Below are positions 18,083-28,441 of a DNA stretch of 64,000 nt, piece after piece. A program made the position numbers and the translations under genes. The notes beneath the pieces are model-generated. The model did no database searches, had not been told where the DNA came from, and was given only the letters and a program-made list of their open reading frames with translations. The DNA comes from Haemophilus haemolyticus (GTDB lineage Bacteria > Pseudomonadota > Gammaproteobacteria > Enterobacterales > Pasteurellaceae): the NCBI RefSeq assembly GCF_003352385.1, contig NZ_CP031243.1:1342501-1406500 (forward strand). Reading direction: 5' to 3'. Within the stretch, counting starts at the first letter, position 1. Each line of letters begins with the position of its first letter.

Positions 18083-19384
18083 TTAATCTAAATGCTCCTC
18101 AGATACAACGTCTTCCCCTTCTAATTTTTTCAGCATTTTCGGGGTAACTAGAATCACTTTACCTGTTGAACTGATACGGAATCGTTTTTTATCTTCTTCC
18201 ATATTCACGCCAATTTCCATGCCATCTGGAATAATACATTCACGGTCGAGAATACAGTTTTTCAATATACAATTCTTACCGATTTTAACTTGTGGCAATA
18301 CCACGCAATGATCCACTTTTGAGAAAGCATCAATTTTAACGCGATCGAATAGCACGGAATTACTGATAGAGGAATCAGTAATCACACAACCACCGCCAAT
18401 TAAAGAATTATCGACTGGATGAATATTTGAATTTTTGTAGAAGAATTTTGACGGATAAGCTTGAATAGGATTACCACGAATTGGCCAGCTTTGGTCATAA
18501 ATATCTAATTGTGGATTTTCAGAGACTAAATCGATATTGGATTGCCAGAAACTATCAAGTGTTCCTACATCACGCCAGTAAATTTCGCCCTCAGTGTTGC
18601 GTCCCATACAAGAACGGCTGAATGGGTGAGCATAAAGCGTGCCTTCTTCTAAACATTTTGGCAACACATCTTTACCGAAATCGTGGCTAGTTTGCGGGGT
18701 ATTAACTTCCTGCTCAAGCATTTTATAAAGATAATCCGCATCAAATACATAAATCCCCATTGAAGCAAGCGAAATATCAGGTTTACCCACCATTGCTGGC
18801 GGATCTTTCGGTTTTTCAACGAAAGCTTTTACTTTCAAGTTTTCGTTCACTGCCATTACGCCAAATTCATGCGCTTCAGAACGGGGCACTTCAATGCAAC
18901 CTACGGTACATTTTGCACCGCTATTGACGTGATCCATCAACATCACGCTGTAATCTTGTTTGTAAATATGGTCGCCTGCCAAGATCAAAACATATTTAGG
19001 GCGATAGTGATCACGAATAATCGCCATATTTTGATAAACAGCATCCGCCGTACCACGATACCAAGTTGAATCATCAATTTGTTGACGAGCAGGAAGCATA
19101 TCAACAAACTCCCCTTTTTCTTGTGGTAAGAAAGACCAACCTGTTTGCAAATGACGAAGTAAAGAGTGTGCAGCGTATTGAGTCACTACCCCAATTCGGT
19201 TCAAACCAGAGTTAATACAATTAGAAAGTGCAAAGTCAATAATACGGCGATTACCACCAAAATAAAGAGCGGGTTTTGCACGTTTATCCGTAAGTTCATG
19301 CAAGCGTGAACCACGTCCCCCCGCAAGAATAAGCACCAAAGTATTTTTAACTAAATCATATTTGTTAAGGTCGCCAGATTTCAT
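18083..19384 (-). CDS. glgC: Glucose-1-phosphate adenylyltransferase (ADP-glucose pyrophosphorylase)
   Basis: Makes ADP-glucose from ATP and glucose-1-phosphate, the committed step of glycogen synthesis. N-terminal nucleotidyltransferase motif LILAGGRGSRLHELTDKRAK; ILAGDHIYKQDY follows; the C-terminus is a left-handed helix with hexapeptide repeats (VKIGKNCILKNCILDREC). I place the start at MKSGDLNKYD because GGAG lies six bases before it, giving 433 residues. The frame is open to 19417, and an ATG at 19396 is an alternative. The longest form would overlap the end of glgX by 11 bases, so the genes are tightly coupled. Confidence 0.95.
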   Translation of the reverse strand: MKSGDLNKYDLVKNTLVLILAGGRGSRLHELTDKRAKPALYFGGNRRIIDFALSNCINSGLNRIGVVTQYAAHSLLRHLQTGWSFLPQEKGEFVDMLPARQQIDDSTWYRGTADAVYQNMAIIRDHYRPKYVLILAGDHIYKQDYSVMLMDHVNSGAKCTVGCIEVPRSEAHEFGVMAVNENLKVKAFVEKPKDPPAMVGKPDISLASMGIYVFDADYLYKMLEQEVNTPQTSHDFGKDVLPKCLEEGTLYAHPFSRSCMGRNTEGEIYWRDVGTLDSFWQSNIDLVSENPQLDIYDQSWPIRGNPIQAYPSKFFYKNSNIHPVDNSLIGGGCVITDSSISNSVLFDRVKIDAFSKVDHCVVLPQVKIGKNCILKNCILDRECIIPDGMEIGVNMEEDKKRFRISSTGKVILVTPKMLKKLEGEDVVSEEHLD

Positions 19385-19406
19385 AAGGATCTCCATAGTC
19401 TTATTG

Positions 19407-21386
19407 TTATTCGTCATTCAGCATACAAAAGCCCATTGAATAAATTTCGGCTTGTTGTGCTTCAAGGGTTACATTATGTGTGCCGATTTGGGGCTTCCAT
19501 TTCCCATTAGGCAAGTTAAACACCTGACCTTCGGCTTTGGCATTAATCAACAAAAGCCAGCGATTATCTAAAACTACCTGTAATGCTTTGGTTTGTTGAT
19601 TTTGCCAATCTTCAACTGTCATCGGTTCGCCTGCAATGTTCAGCCATTGCACATTCTCATCCGACCACCATTGATCTTGGTTTAAACTGCCCATTTTTTT
19701 GCGAAGTGCAATCGTTTGCTTGGTCAGTTCAAATAATTCTTCGTTAAAATTTACCCATTTAAGCCAAGTAATCTCGTTGTCTTGGCAATAGGCGTTGTTG
19801 TTGCCATATTGCGTGTTGCCGAACTCATCGCCAGCCAACAACATAGGCGTGCCATTGGCAAGTAATAAACTCATTAATAATCCACTTTGTGCAAAAGTGC
19901 GGTTATTTTCTACCGCACTTTTTTGCGGTTCAGTAAGATTTTCAGTCGAACCCTCTATACCGTGGTTGTAGCTGTAGTTTTCGTTTCTGCCGTCGCGATT
20001 TTCTTCGCCATTGGCTTCATTATGTTTTTGGTTGTAACTCACTAAATCTTTAAGCGTAAAACCATCGTGAGCAGTAATAAAATTAAGTGTAGTATGTGGT
20101 AAGCGGTTATTTTTCTTAAATAAATCGCTAGAACCTGCAAAGCGTTCAGCAAATGCACCAATTTCGCCACTTTTCCATAGCCAGAAACGGCAAAGATCAT
20201 CACGGAAGCGGTCGTTCCATTCGGCAAAATAACTTGGGAAATTGCCGACTTGATAGCCGTAATGTCCGATATCCCAAGGCTCGGCAATCAATTTAATATT
20301 CTGTAAACTTAGCTCATTTTTAATATCTGTAAAAAGCTGAGCTGACGAGTTAAAATCAGGTGTATCACGCCCCAAAACAGTGGCTAAATCAAAACGGAAA
20401 CCATCAATATGGCATTGCTCCACCCAATAACGCAAACAATCCACCACCCATTTTCGCCCTACATCAGAGGATAAATTGAGCATATTGCCGCAGCCTGTCC
20501 AGTTGATGTAATGCCCGTTGTCGTTACGCCAGTAGTAAGTTTGGTCATCAATACCACGCTGGCTGAACGTTGGGTAAGTTCGCTCTGATTCTGCGGAATG
20601 GTTAAATACCACGTCTAAAATAACTTCAATACCCGCTTTGTGAAACGCCTTTACCATCGCTTTAAATTCAGCCAATGGATTATTTGTTGCCGCATATTTA
20701 GGTTCCACCGCAAACATCGCTAAGGGATTGTATCCCCAGTAATTTTGTAAGCCTTGTGCTTGTAAGTGCGGTTCATTGATATGGAAATTAACAGGCAGCA
20801 ATTCCACCGCAGTCACACCTAATTTTTTTAAATAAGCTAAATTGATAGGATGACTTAAGCCCGCATAAGTACCACGCAACGCCGCAGGGATTTTCTCGTT
20901 TAACTTGCTAAACCCTTTAACGTGTAATTCATACACAATGGTTTCAGCCCAAGGCGTATTGGGGGAGGTATCATTTTCCCAATCAAAATCTTCCGAAATC
21001 ACAACCGCTCTTGGGGCAAGATGTGCGTTGTCGCGATTATCTAAAAGCAAGAACCAAGAACGACTTTCTTTACTACTTAAATCAGGTTTACCATTCACGG
21101 CTTTCGCATAAGGATCTAGCATTAATTTATTCGGGTTGGCAAATTCGCCGTGAATACGGAATCCATATTCCGTACCCGTTTTCACGCCAGTTACCGTCAA
21201 ATGCCACACATTTTCAGTACGCACCATCGGCAAACGGGTTTCTTGGTTTTGTTCATCAAAAAGACAAAGCTCTACGCCTGTTGCTGCCGCAGAAAACAGA
21301 GCGAAATTGGTAATTTGTACACCGTTTTTGACCGCTTGTGAGTATCCCATTGGAATAGGATTGCCGTTGTTGTAGATTTTGAACAT
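19407..21386 (-). CDS. glgX: Glycogen debranching enzyme
   Basis: GH13 isoamylase-type enzyme that hydrolyses the short alpha-1,6 branches left after phosphorylase action. 659 residues from ATG 21386 (MFKIYNNGNPIPMG), close to the E. coli length. Conserved regions visible: VILDVVFNHSAES, FRFDLATVLGRD (nucleophile Asp), LIAEPWDIG (acid Glu) and FITAHDGFTL. The frame is open to a TTG at 21413, but that lies inside a palindromic repeat, so ATG 21386 is preferred; its ribosome site is weak. Confidence 0.95.
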   Translation of the reverse strand: MFKIYNNGNPIPMGYSQAVKNGVQITNFALFSAAATGVELCLFDEQNQETRLPMVRTENVWHLTVTGVKTGTEYGFRIHGEFANPNKLMLDPYAKAVNGKPDLSSKESRSWFLLLDNRDNAHLAPRAVVISEDFDWENDTSPNTPWAETIVYELHVKGFSKLNEKIPAALRGTYAGLSHPINLAYLKKLGVTAVELLPVNFHINEPHLQAQGLQNYWGYNPLAMFAVEPKYAATNNPLAEFKAMVKAFHKAGIEVILDVVFNHSAESERTYPTFSQRGIDDQTYYWRNDNGHYINWTGCGNMLNLSSDVGRKWVVDCLRYWVEQCHIDGFRFDLATVLGRDTPDFNSSAQLFTDIKNELSLQNIKLIAEPWDIGHYGYQVGNFPSYFAEWNDRFRDDLCRFWLWKSGEIGAFAERFAGSSDLFKKNNRLPHTTLNFITAHDGFTLKDLVSYNQKHNEANGEENRDGRNENYSYNHGIEGSTENLTEPQKSAVENNRTFAQSGLLMSLLLANGTPMLLAGDEFGNTQYGNNNAYCQDNEITWLKWVNFNEELFELTKQTIALRKKMGSLNQDQWWSDENVQWLNIAGEPMTVEDWQNQQTKALQVVLDNRWLLLINAKAEGQVFNLPNGKWKPQIGTHNVTLEAQQAEIYSMGFCMLNDE

Positions 21387-21400
21387 ATTTTTTATCGCTT

Positions 21401-21472
21401 TTGTAGGGGGCAAATTACATTTGCCCTAAAACATCGGTGGTTTATCAGGGCGAATGTAATTCGTCCCTACAA
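21401..21472. repeat. Palindromic repeat element between glgB and glgX
   Basis: Arms of about 25 bases: TTGTAGGGGGCAAATTACAT and onward at 21401-21426, and its near complement ending CGTCCCTACAA at 21448-21472, with a 21-base loop. Perfect outer TTGTAGGG / CCCTACAA ends suggest a small non-autonomous mobile repeat. It sits 15 bases from the glgX start. Confidence 0.7.
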
Positions 21473-21486
21473 TTTATCTATTCGGA

Positions 21487-23679
21487 TTATTTCGTCTTCA
21501 ATCTCAAATAAACCGTTGCTAACGGCGGAATGGACACTGAAATCGAATTTTCTCGTCCGTGGCTTTCGATGTTTTCACTTGCGACACAACCAAAATTGCC
21601 CACATTTGAGCCTTGATAGTACATTGAATCGGTATTCAAAATTTCTTCATATTCGCCCGCAACGTTCACACCGATGCGGTAGTCGTGGCGAGGAACAGGA
21701 GTAAAGTTACTGACGACAATAATGCGTTCTCCGTTTGAACTGCGACGTTCAAAGGCGAACACAGAATTTGCCGCATCATCAACGACAAGCCAATCAAAGC
21801 CTTCAGGTGAATAATCCAGTTCAAAGAGCGGTGAGTTTTCTCGGTAAATATGATTCAAATCTTTTACTAATTTCAAAACGCCTTTATGCCAGCCACCACC
21901 GATATTTTCATCAAGCAAGAACCAGTCCAAACTTTCTTCGTAATTCCATTCTCTGCCTTGAGCAAATTCATTACCCATAAAGAGCAATTTTTTACCTGGG
22001 TGCCCCCACATATAGCCATAGTAAGCACGTAAGTTCGCAAATTTTTGCCATGCGTCTCCTGGCATTTTATCGAGAAGCGAATATTTACCATGTACCACTT
22101 CGTCATGTGAAAGCGGTAGCACAAAATTTTCACTGTATTGATACATCATCCCAAAGGTCATTTTATTGTGATGATATTGGCGGTAAATGGGGTCAAGCTG
22201 CATATAGGCGAGCGTATCGTTCATCCAGCCCATATTCCATTTAAAATTAAATCCCAACCCACCGTTTTCACTCGGGTGAGTCACACCAGCAAAAGAGGTA
22301 GATTCTTCCGCAATAGAAATCGCCCCCGCCATTTCACTGTGGATTTTCCAGTTGGTATGTTTTAAAAATTCAATGGCTTCTAAGTTTTCACGTCCACCAT
22401 ATTGATTTGGAATCCACTCCCCTTCCGCACGGCTGTAATCGCGGTAAATCATGGAAGCCACGGCATCCACGCGAATACCATCTACACCAAAGCGTTCAAG
22501 CCAATACAGGGCATTACTGGATAAGAAATTTTTGACCTCATTACGTCCGTAGTTGTAAATTAGCGTGTTCCAGTCTTGATGATAGCCTTCGCGTGGGTCG
22601 GCGTGTTCGTAAAGTGCTGTGCCATCGAAAGCACTCAAGCCGTGAGTATCGCTTGGGAAATGCCCTGGTACCCAATCTAAAATCACGTTGATGCCTGCTT
22701 CGTGAGCACGTTTGACTAAACGGCGAAATGCCTCAGGCGAGCCAAAACGACTGGTTGGCGAATAAAGTCCAAGTGGTTGATAACCCCAAGAACCATCAAA
22801 CGGAAATTCAGAAAGCGGCAAAAATTCTATATGGGTGAAGCCCATATCTTTTACATAAGGAATTAATTCATCAGCAATTTGATCGTAATCTAGCCAAAAA
22901 TTGTTTTCTAAATTACGACGCCAAGATCCTAAATGCACTTCATAAATAGAAATTGGTTGGTTGCCTTGGTTCGCTTTTTTGCGTGCTTCGGTCATTTCCA
23001 CCACATTCGGTAAGGCACTGACTTGAGATGCTGTATCAGGGCGAAGCTGCGAACTAAACGCATAAGGATCGGCTTTCAAACGAAGATTGCCATGGCAATC
23101 AATTAATTCAAACTTATAGAGCTGTCCTAAACTGGCTTTTGGTAAAAAGAGCTCCCAAACACCACTTTTTAGATGAAAACGCATAGGATGACGGCGACCA
23201 TCCCAATAGTTGAAATCACCTACAATAGAAACTCGTCTTGCATTAGGTGCCCATAAGCGGAAATTTACCCCGCTCACACCATCACATTCCATAAAATGCG
23301 CACCAAGCACTTCATAGGGGCGAAGCATAGAACCTTCAGCAAGTAGCCATTGCTCTAAATCGTCAATCATCGGATGGAAGCGGTAAGGATCTTCGATAAT
23401 TTGTGCTTCATTGCCCCAAAAAACCTGTAATTGATAAGCAAAAAAATGACGACAATTTGGAATAACACCAACAAAAAAGCCACGCTCATCGACACAATCA
23501 AGTTCCGTTATTTCTTTTCCACTTTCACGCTCAATCACCACAACGCGATTGGCATCTGGCAATAACGTACGGATTTCAATTCCTCGCTCAGTTTCGTGCA
23601 TACCAAGCGTAGCAAAAGGATCGCCATTGCTCGCATCAAAAAAACTATCAATAATTGCTTGTGTTACTGCGGTTGTCAT
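21487..23679 (-). CDS. glgB: 1,4-alpha-glucan branching enzyme
   Basis: GH13 transferase that introduces alpha-1,6 branches in glycogen. 730 residues. N-terminal carbohydrate-binding modules precede the TIM barrel; the conserved regions are [28 protein letters not shown] (nucleophile Asp), AEEST (acid Glu) and [12 protein letters not shown]. Start ATG 23679 lies nine bases after the malQ stop, with AAGGAG-like sequence upstream, so the two are co-transcribed. Confidence 0.97.
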   Translation of the reverse strand: MTTAVTQAIIDSFFDASNGDPFATLGMHETERGIEIRTLLPDANRVVVIERESGKEITELDCVDERGFFVGVIPNCRHFFAYQLQVFWGNEAQIIEDPYRFHPMIDDLEQWLLAEGSMLRPYEVLGAHFMECDGVSGVNFRLWAPNARRVSIVGDFNYWDGRRHPMRFHLKSGVWELFLPKASLGQLYKFELIDCHGNLRLKADPYAFSSQLRPDTASQVSALPNVVEMTEARKKANQGNQPISIYEVHLGSWRRNLENNFWLDYDQIADELIPYVKDMGFTHIEFLPLSEFPFDGSWGYQPLGLYSPTSRFGSPEAFRRLVKRAHEAGINVILDWVPGHFPSDTHGLSAFDGTALYEHADPREGYHQDWNTLIYNYGRNEVKNFLSSNALYWLERFGVDGIRVDAVASMIYRDYSRAEGEWIPNQYGGRENLEAIEFLKHTNWKIHSEMAGAISIAEESTSFAGVTHPSENGGLGFNFKWNMGWMNDTLAYMQLDPIYRQYHHNKMTFGMMYQYSENFVLPLSHDEVVHGKYSLLDKMPGDAWQKFANLRAYYGYMWGHPGKKLLFMGNEFAQGREWNYEESLDWFLLDENIGGGWHKGVLKLVKDLNHIYRENSPLFELDYSPEGFDWLVVDDAANSVFAFERRSSNGERIIVVSNFTPVPRHDYRIGVNVAGEYEEILNTDSMYYQGSNVGNFGCVASENIESHGRENSISVSIPPLATVYLRLKTK

Positions 23680-23688
23680 ATTTACTCC

Positions 23689-25788
23689 TTATACATTTCG
23701 CCCTTGGTTAATTTGCACAAAGAACGTTTTTAAAGCTTCATTGCTAAAAATAAACGCTAACGGTTGAGCAAGTTTCTTGCACCAATTTGGGTATTCATTT
23801 GAGGTGCCCGGCAAATTAAAACTGATTTCTTGGCTAAGTAAATTTTCTAATTGCACACCAATCAATCGGCTGTTACTTTCCGCTAAATAATGATGGATCA
23901 TTCGGTTTAAATGATCGTGCATCGCCATAGAAAGCGCGTCGCCTTCATAATGCGGTGGTAAATAATTATCACGATGCAAACTATTTAATAAGGCTTGTTT
24001 ATCAACAACGCGTTGATCGTATTTTTGCTTGAGCACTTCCCCATTCAGAATATCAAGTTGATTAAATAATTCTAAATCACGGCAATGCCAAAAACTTTGT
24101 AACGAGGGAACATCATGCGTGCCAATAGTGGCATAAGCATTTCGAGGATAATCAGATATACGAGGAAATTCGCCATTTCGTTGGGCGAAATACAATACAA
24201 AATAAGAGAAAATTTGAAACTCGTTTAATTTCCACCGCACTTCATCAGGCACAGTGCCGAGATCTTCACCAATAATCAAACATTCATTGCGTACACTTTC
24301 AATAGCAAGAATCGCCATTAATTCATCAAAAGGATAATGTACATAAGCACCGTCAGACGCGGTTTTTCCTTCTGGAATCCACCACAAACGGAATAAGCCC
24401 ATAACATGATCGATGCGTAGCACACCGAAATATTGCATATTGGCACGTAGCATATCGATAAATGGCGCAAAGCCACGTGCTTTTAGCACCATCGGATTAT
24501 AAGGTGGCAAGTTCCAATTTTGCCCGACTGGGCCTAACGGATCGGGTGGTGCACCAATAGAGGCATTTACACAATATAAATCAGGATCACTCCAGACATC
24601 AGCACTACCACGAGAACTATTCACCGCTAAATCGCCATAAATACCCAACTTCATACCAGACTGTTTACAAAGATTTTGTAATGCGGAAAGTTGTTCTTCT
24701 GTAAGCCATTGCAACCAAGCAAAAAATTGGATTTGCTCACGGTGTGTTTTTAATAGGGCTTTTCTTTTTGCCGCACTTAAATGTTGCCATTCCTTACGCC
24801 AGCCAAGCCAACCAATGGTATTTTCTTCTGCTTGATGATCAGCGTGTTCTTGTAAATCCAAGACATTAAATAAGCACTGTAACAACAAAGGTTCCCCTTT
24901 GTTTTTTAAATAATCGGCAAAGATTTTTCGACGTGTCACAATTTCAGCGGATTGACTACGTTGAAAGAAATCAAATAGAAACTCAAGTGCGGTTAATTTT
25001 AAAGCCCAAATTGAAGAATAATCGACGCAATCACTTTCACGTAAATTACCAATTTTTTCTTGAATATCCTCACGCTTAAACCAATCTTGCACTGAACGGC
25101 AACGCTTAAATTCGGGTAAATCAGGAATTGCCAAATATAAAAAATTCAACCAACGACGAGAGGATGAACTATAAGGGCTTGCCCATTTTGGCACAGCAGG
25201 ATACGGCAAATGTAATGGATTAATTCCCACATAATCTGCGCCTAATTTTGCACTTTTTTCGATCAAATAAGCTAAATCACCAAAATCGCCAATGCCCCAA
25301 TTTTGTTCTGAGCGTAAACTATAAAGTTGCACATTCACGCCCCACACTTTTTTATTTTTTAATACGGGTGGTTGAAAAGCTGTTTTAGGAGAAATAAGTA
25401 AACGAACGCGGTACTGTTCAGTATCAGAAAAAATAGATAATTGATAATAGCCAAAAGGAAGTGGAGGCAGGGAAAGTGCGGATAAATTTGAAAGTGTTTT
25501 TTCTAACAGAATGACATTAGATTCATCAATCAACTGATAACGATATTCATCGGCAGGGAGCAAATCTAGACGATTGAGTCGATAATCAATCGGTTCATTT
25601 TCAAATGCAGCCAGTACATCGTCAAACTGTCCTTTCGCTTTTGGCGGAGGCTGCAGAAGCTCAACAAAAGTTGAAACTGTCTTTTCATCTGCGAAAATAA
25701 GATGTCCATCAATATCATAATGAGAAAGCGCGATACCGCATTTTTCTGCTTTTTGTTTGAGAGAATCCGAGATTTGCATAGACACCAC
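23689..25788 (-). CDS. malQ: 4-alpha-glucanotransferase (amylomaltase)
   Basis: GH77 enzyme that shuffles maltodextrins and so provides primers and salvage for glycogen metabolism. Up to 699 residues from GTG 25788; an ATG at 25779 (MQISDSLKQK) is the alternative and would give 696. Conserved stretches: NWGIGDFGDLAYLI, YGDLAVNSSRGSADVWSD, LRIDHVMGLFRLWWIPEG (nucleophile Asp), IIGEDLGTVPDEV and IGTHDVPSLQSFW. First gene of the glycogen operon; a CRP-like box lies 73-88 bases upstream. Confidence 0.95.
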   Translation of the reverse strand: MVSMQISDSLKQKAEKCGIALSHYDIDGHLIFADEKTVSTFVELLQPPPKAKGQFDDVLAAFENEPIDYRLNRLDLLPADEYRYQLIDESNVILLEKTLSNLSALSLPPLPFGYYQLSIFSDTEQYRVRLLISPKTAFQPPVLKNKKVWGVNVQLYSLRSEQNWGIGDFGDLAYLIEKSAKLGADYVGINPLHLPYPAVPKWASPYSSSSRRWLNFLYLAIPDLPEFKRCRSVQDWFKREDIQEKIGNLRESDCVDYSSIWALKLTALEFLFDFFQRSQSAEIVTRRKIFADYLKNKGEPLLLQCLFNVLDLQEHADHQAEENTIGWLGWRKEWQHLSAAKRKALLKTHREQIQFFAWLQWLTEEQLSALQNLCKQSGMKLGIYGDLAVNSSRGSADVWSDPDLYCVNASIGAPPDPLGPVGQNWNLPPYNPMVLKARGFAPFIDMLRANMQYFGVLRIDHVMGLFRLWWIPEGKTASDGAYVHYPFDELMAILAIESVRNECLIIGEDLGTVPDEVRWKLNEFQIFSYFVLYFAQRNGEFPRISDYPRNAYATIGTHDVPSLQSFWHCRDLELFNQLDILNGEVLKQKYDQRVVDKQALLNSLHRDNYLPPHYEGDALSMAMHDHLNRMIHHYLAESNSRLIGVQLENLLSQEISFNLPGTSNEYPNWCKKLAQPLAFIFSNEALKTFFVQINQGRNV

Positions 25789-25860
25789 ATGACAACTGTA
25801 TAACTCTTGTTAGGGATTATAACCAAGCTGAAAGTGATGACAACTGGCTTTATTTAAAAG

Positions 25861-25876
25861 TGTGATCTTCGTCAAA
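25861..25876. promoter_or_regulatory. Candidate CRP-like site upstream of the glycogen operon
   Basis: TGTGA, six bases, TCAAA: a perfect left half and a right half with two mismatches. It would link glycogen synthesis to carbon status. It overlaps the approach to the NGT terminator stem. Confidence 0.4.
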
Positions 25877-25920
25877 ATAAAGCCTCTAATCAGTTAAGTA
25901 AAATCTAACTTTTAGAGGCT
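25877..25920 (-). terminator. Terminator after the N-glycosyltransferase gene
   Basis: AGCCTCTAA and TTAGAGGCT form a 9-base stem over a 22-base AT-rich loop; on the minus strand it is followed by TTTATTTT. It lies 37 bases past the NGT stop. Confidence 0.7.
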
Positions 25921-25956
25921 AAATATAAAACTAAATTTTTCGTGAATAAAATCTTA

Positions 25957-27801
25957 TTAAAATTTTAACGCTTTTACTTTTTCTAATAACACTTTACCCA
26001 TAGGGCTAGGATCACCTTTAAAAAGTGTTTTTAAACCATTGCTTTTTATAATGTGACGACGAAGCTCTAGACGCTCTTTATGATTTTCTGCAAGTCTTAC
26101 TGCACAATCAATATATTCTTCCACACTTTGTGCGATAAGCCATTCTGGTAAGCCTAAACGTTTAAATAACCCTTCATCAATATGTTCATGCACTTCAGCA
26201 CCCGTTTTACAAACGCCGACTAGACCAAGCGTTACCATATCAATAATGCCATTTGTATTACCAAACGGAAATGGATTTAACATCATATCGCAGTGGCGTA
26301 AAATATCGAGATATTCGCTATAAGGTGCATGGGCATGGGCTGTTGCACTATCCCCTAAATACTGCTCAATAAACCATTTCACATAAGGGTGTGTAATACC
26401 GAAAGACTGCCCCAGTGCGAAATGGAAATGAACGTTCACTTTGGCCTTATCTCGAATTATTCTCAATGTTTCAAGGAATGTTGGATTCAATTTCATTGTT
26501 GTTGCAGCAATACCGATATTTACTACTTCGGGTTCATCTCTGAACAAATAATCGACTTTTTCAGGTGCCAATGCTGACGGCACATAAGGCAGCGCATCTT
26601 TTGGTAAACGTAGTAAGGTCTCACTAAAACAGTCTTCAGAACCTACATAATCATCTTCAACAATCACATATTCAATAAAATCAGAATGGGTTGTGGCTGG
26701 ATGACCAAGGGCTACAACCTGAATGGGTGCAAGACGCGTATTACTTGCAAAAATTGTCGTTATATCCATACCAATACTTGGCATATAAAAAACAGCGGCA
26801 CCATATTCTTCACATTTATTTCGAACAAACTCAAGTTGTTGAAAAATTGTGCCGTATTCAAGTTGGAAAAATTCATCAAATACGTCTCGTCCAGCTTGAT
26901 CTACATTTTCTTTTCCTATACCAACTAAATGAAATTTTTTACGCGCTTCAATCATTGAAGTGGAGTGAGTTCGATAAATGGAATGAAAAGAATGAAAATG
27001 CTCTAAAAGCACAATCATGACAGGTTTACCGTTGTATTCGCTTAATGAAGTAATTTCACGATCTTGCCAACCTTGCGCCAACAAATGTTTACGTATAACC
27101 TGATTTAGGGCACGTTTTACATCATGTTTATTTTGAGCAAAATCGTAACTGCAATGCATATACACATCATGAGAAATACTAGAAGGCAATTTATCTAAAT
27201 TTTCAAATTCAGCCAACTTTTTAGGAAACCATTGTAAAAGAATCGCTCTTTTATTAAACGAGGTACCTGTGCCAATAAAACGTGGTGATTGCAAAGCAAA
27301 GCAAAGAGATGCACAAAGCTCTTTATTTATTTCCCAAAGCGCATCCAAATTAATATTAATATTTGATTCAGATAAATATAAAATACAGAATTTCGCAAAT
27401 GAAGAAAACTCAGTATTTAAGTGTACATCACCATCAGGATCTGGGTTAATATTGTAGGTTCTTAGGATATGATCTGCATTCACATAAGGTGAACTTGCAA
27501 AAATAAACGTTAACCAACGCTGAAAACTAATAAAACTCAATGCTCCACTTTCTGAAATAATCAAATTAGGATCAGTAAATAACTCTGTTATAGCATTAGC
27601 CACGCGAGTACAAAAATATTGAGTACGCTTTTCTAATAAATCTGCAATTTGCTCAGGAAAATCAAATTCTATACCATCAATCCCACCAAAATTGTCATCA
27701 ATTTTCCGTAAAATATTCAAAAGTTCTTGGCAAGCACCTTCATAATTTTTATTCTAAATTTCTTTTTCTAAGCGGTTAACGCTGGGTTGTAGTATTGCCA
27801 T
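25957..27801 (-). pseudogene. HMW1C/NGT-family cytoplasmic N-glycosyltransferase, amber codon at position 16
   Basis: Soluble GT41-type enzyme that attaches glucose to Asn in N-X-S/T sequons of surface adhesins. From ATG 27801, with GAAGGA five bases upstream, the frame reads MAILQPSVNRLEKEI, then TAG at 27756-27754, then NKNYEGACQELLNILRKIDD. Restored length is 614, matching the Actinobacillus enzyme (about 620). Everything after the stop is open for 587 codons from a TTG at 27720. Family hallmarks: MVLLEHF-like VIVLLEHFHSFHSIYRTHSTSM, FYMPSIGMDITTIFASNTRL, ALGHPATTHSDFIEYVIVED and NPFPFGNTNGIIDMVTLG, the UDP-sugar site; each given here is contiguous in the protein except the first, which reads IVLLEHFHSFHSIYRTHSTS. 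Whether the stop is suppressed or bypassed is unknown. Confidence 0.88.
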
Positions 27802-27944
27802 AATTCCTTCTATAATCAATTAAATATACGACACTTTAGCAGATAAAACTCTATAGAATTTTATTCTCATAAGTCACTATTATCGGCGCGAAATTATAAA
27901 TAATTACACAAATAATGCTAGTAATGCTAGTTTTTTATAAAAAC

Positions 27945-28376
27945 TTAAATCACAAACTCAAACCAATCAATCACATCGCGTTCGTGGATACCATTTTTAA
28001 TCAAAATATCCGCATTTTTTACAGAATGGGGAGATCCAGAAATAAGCGGATGCCATTCGGGGAGCGTTTTTCCTTCATAAAGCAAACGATAGGCACAAGT
28101 ATCAGGCAACCAATGAAAATCAGGTAAATTCTTTTTAGTGAGTTTGGTGCAATCGGTTTCAAGTTTAAAACGCTCTGAATAATTACCGCACTTTCCTGTT
28201 TCCACATCTAAAAGGTTGCAAGCAATTCGGGTGTAATAAAGTTTTTGGCGTTTACCTCGCCCTTGAATATATTTGCGATAACAGCATTTGCCGCAGCCAT
28301 CACATAAGGCTTCCCATTCAGATTCGGTCATTTCAAGCAGGGATTTTGTTTGCCAAAAATTAGGTTCAAGTTGCAT
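27945..28376 (-). CDS. YcgN family cysteine cluster protein (UPF0260)
   Basis: 143 residues, matching the YcgN/UPF0260 family (E. coli YcgN about 150). A Cys-rich motif near residue 27, CDGCGKCCYRKY, and further cysteines in CGNYSERFKLETDC and LPDTCAYRLL indicate a bound metal or Fe-S centre, as in the wider YkgJ group. Biochemical role is not established. It lies between glnS and the NGT gene on the same strand, separated from glnS by an uptake-signal hairpin. Confidence 0.88.
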   Translation of the reverse strand: MQLEPNFWQTKSLLEMTESEWEALCDGCGKCCYRKYIQGRGKRQKLYYTRIACNLLDVETGKCGNYSERFKLETDCTKLTKKNLPDFHWLPDTCAYRLLYEGKTLPEWHPLISGSPHSVKNADILIKNGIHERDVIDWFEFVI

Positions 28377-28392
28377 AGTTGATACAAATAAA

Positions 28393-28429
28393 AAGTGCGG
28401 TCAAAATCACATTTATTTTGACCGCACTT
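28393..28429 (-). terminator. Inverted uptake-signal terminator after glnS
   Basis: AAGTGCGGTCAAAAT and ATTTTGACCGCACTT form a perfect 15-base stem with a seven-base loop; on the minus strand T5 follows. Located directly after the glnS stop. Confidence 0.85.
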
Positions 28430-28441
28430 GGTTGTTTAGAA

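Noticed and set aside
21387..21413. Upstream TTG start for glgX
   Set aside because: It lies inside a palindromic intergenic repeat, and the family N-terminus begins at the ATG at 21386.
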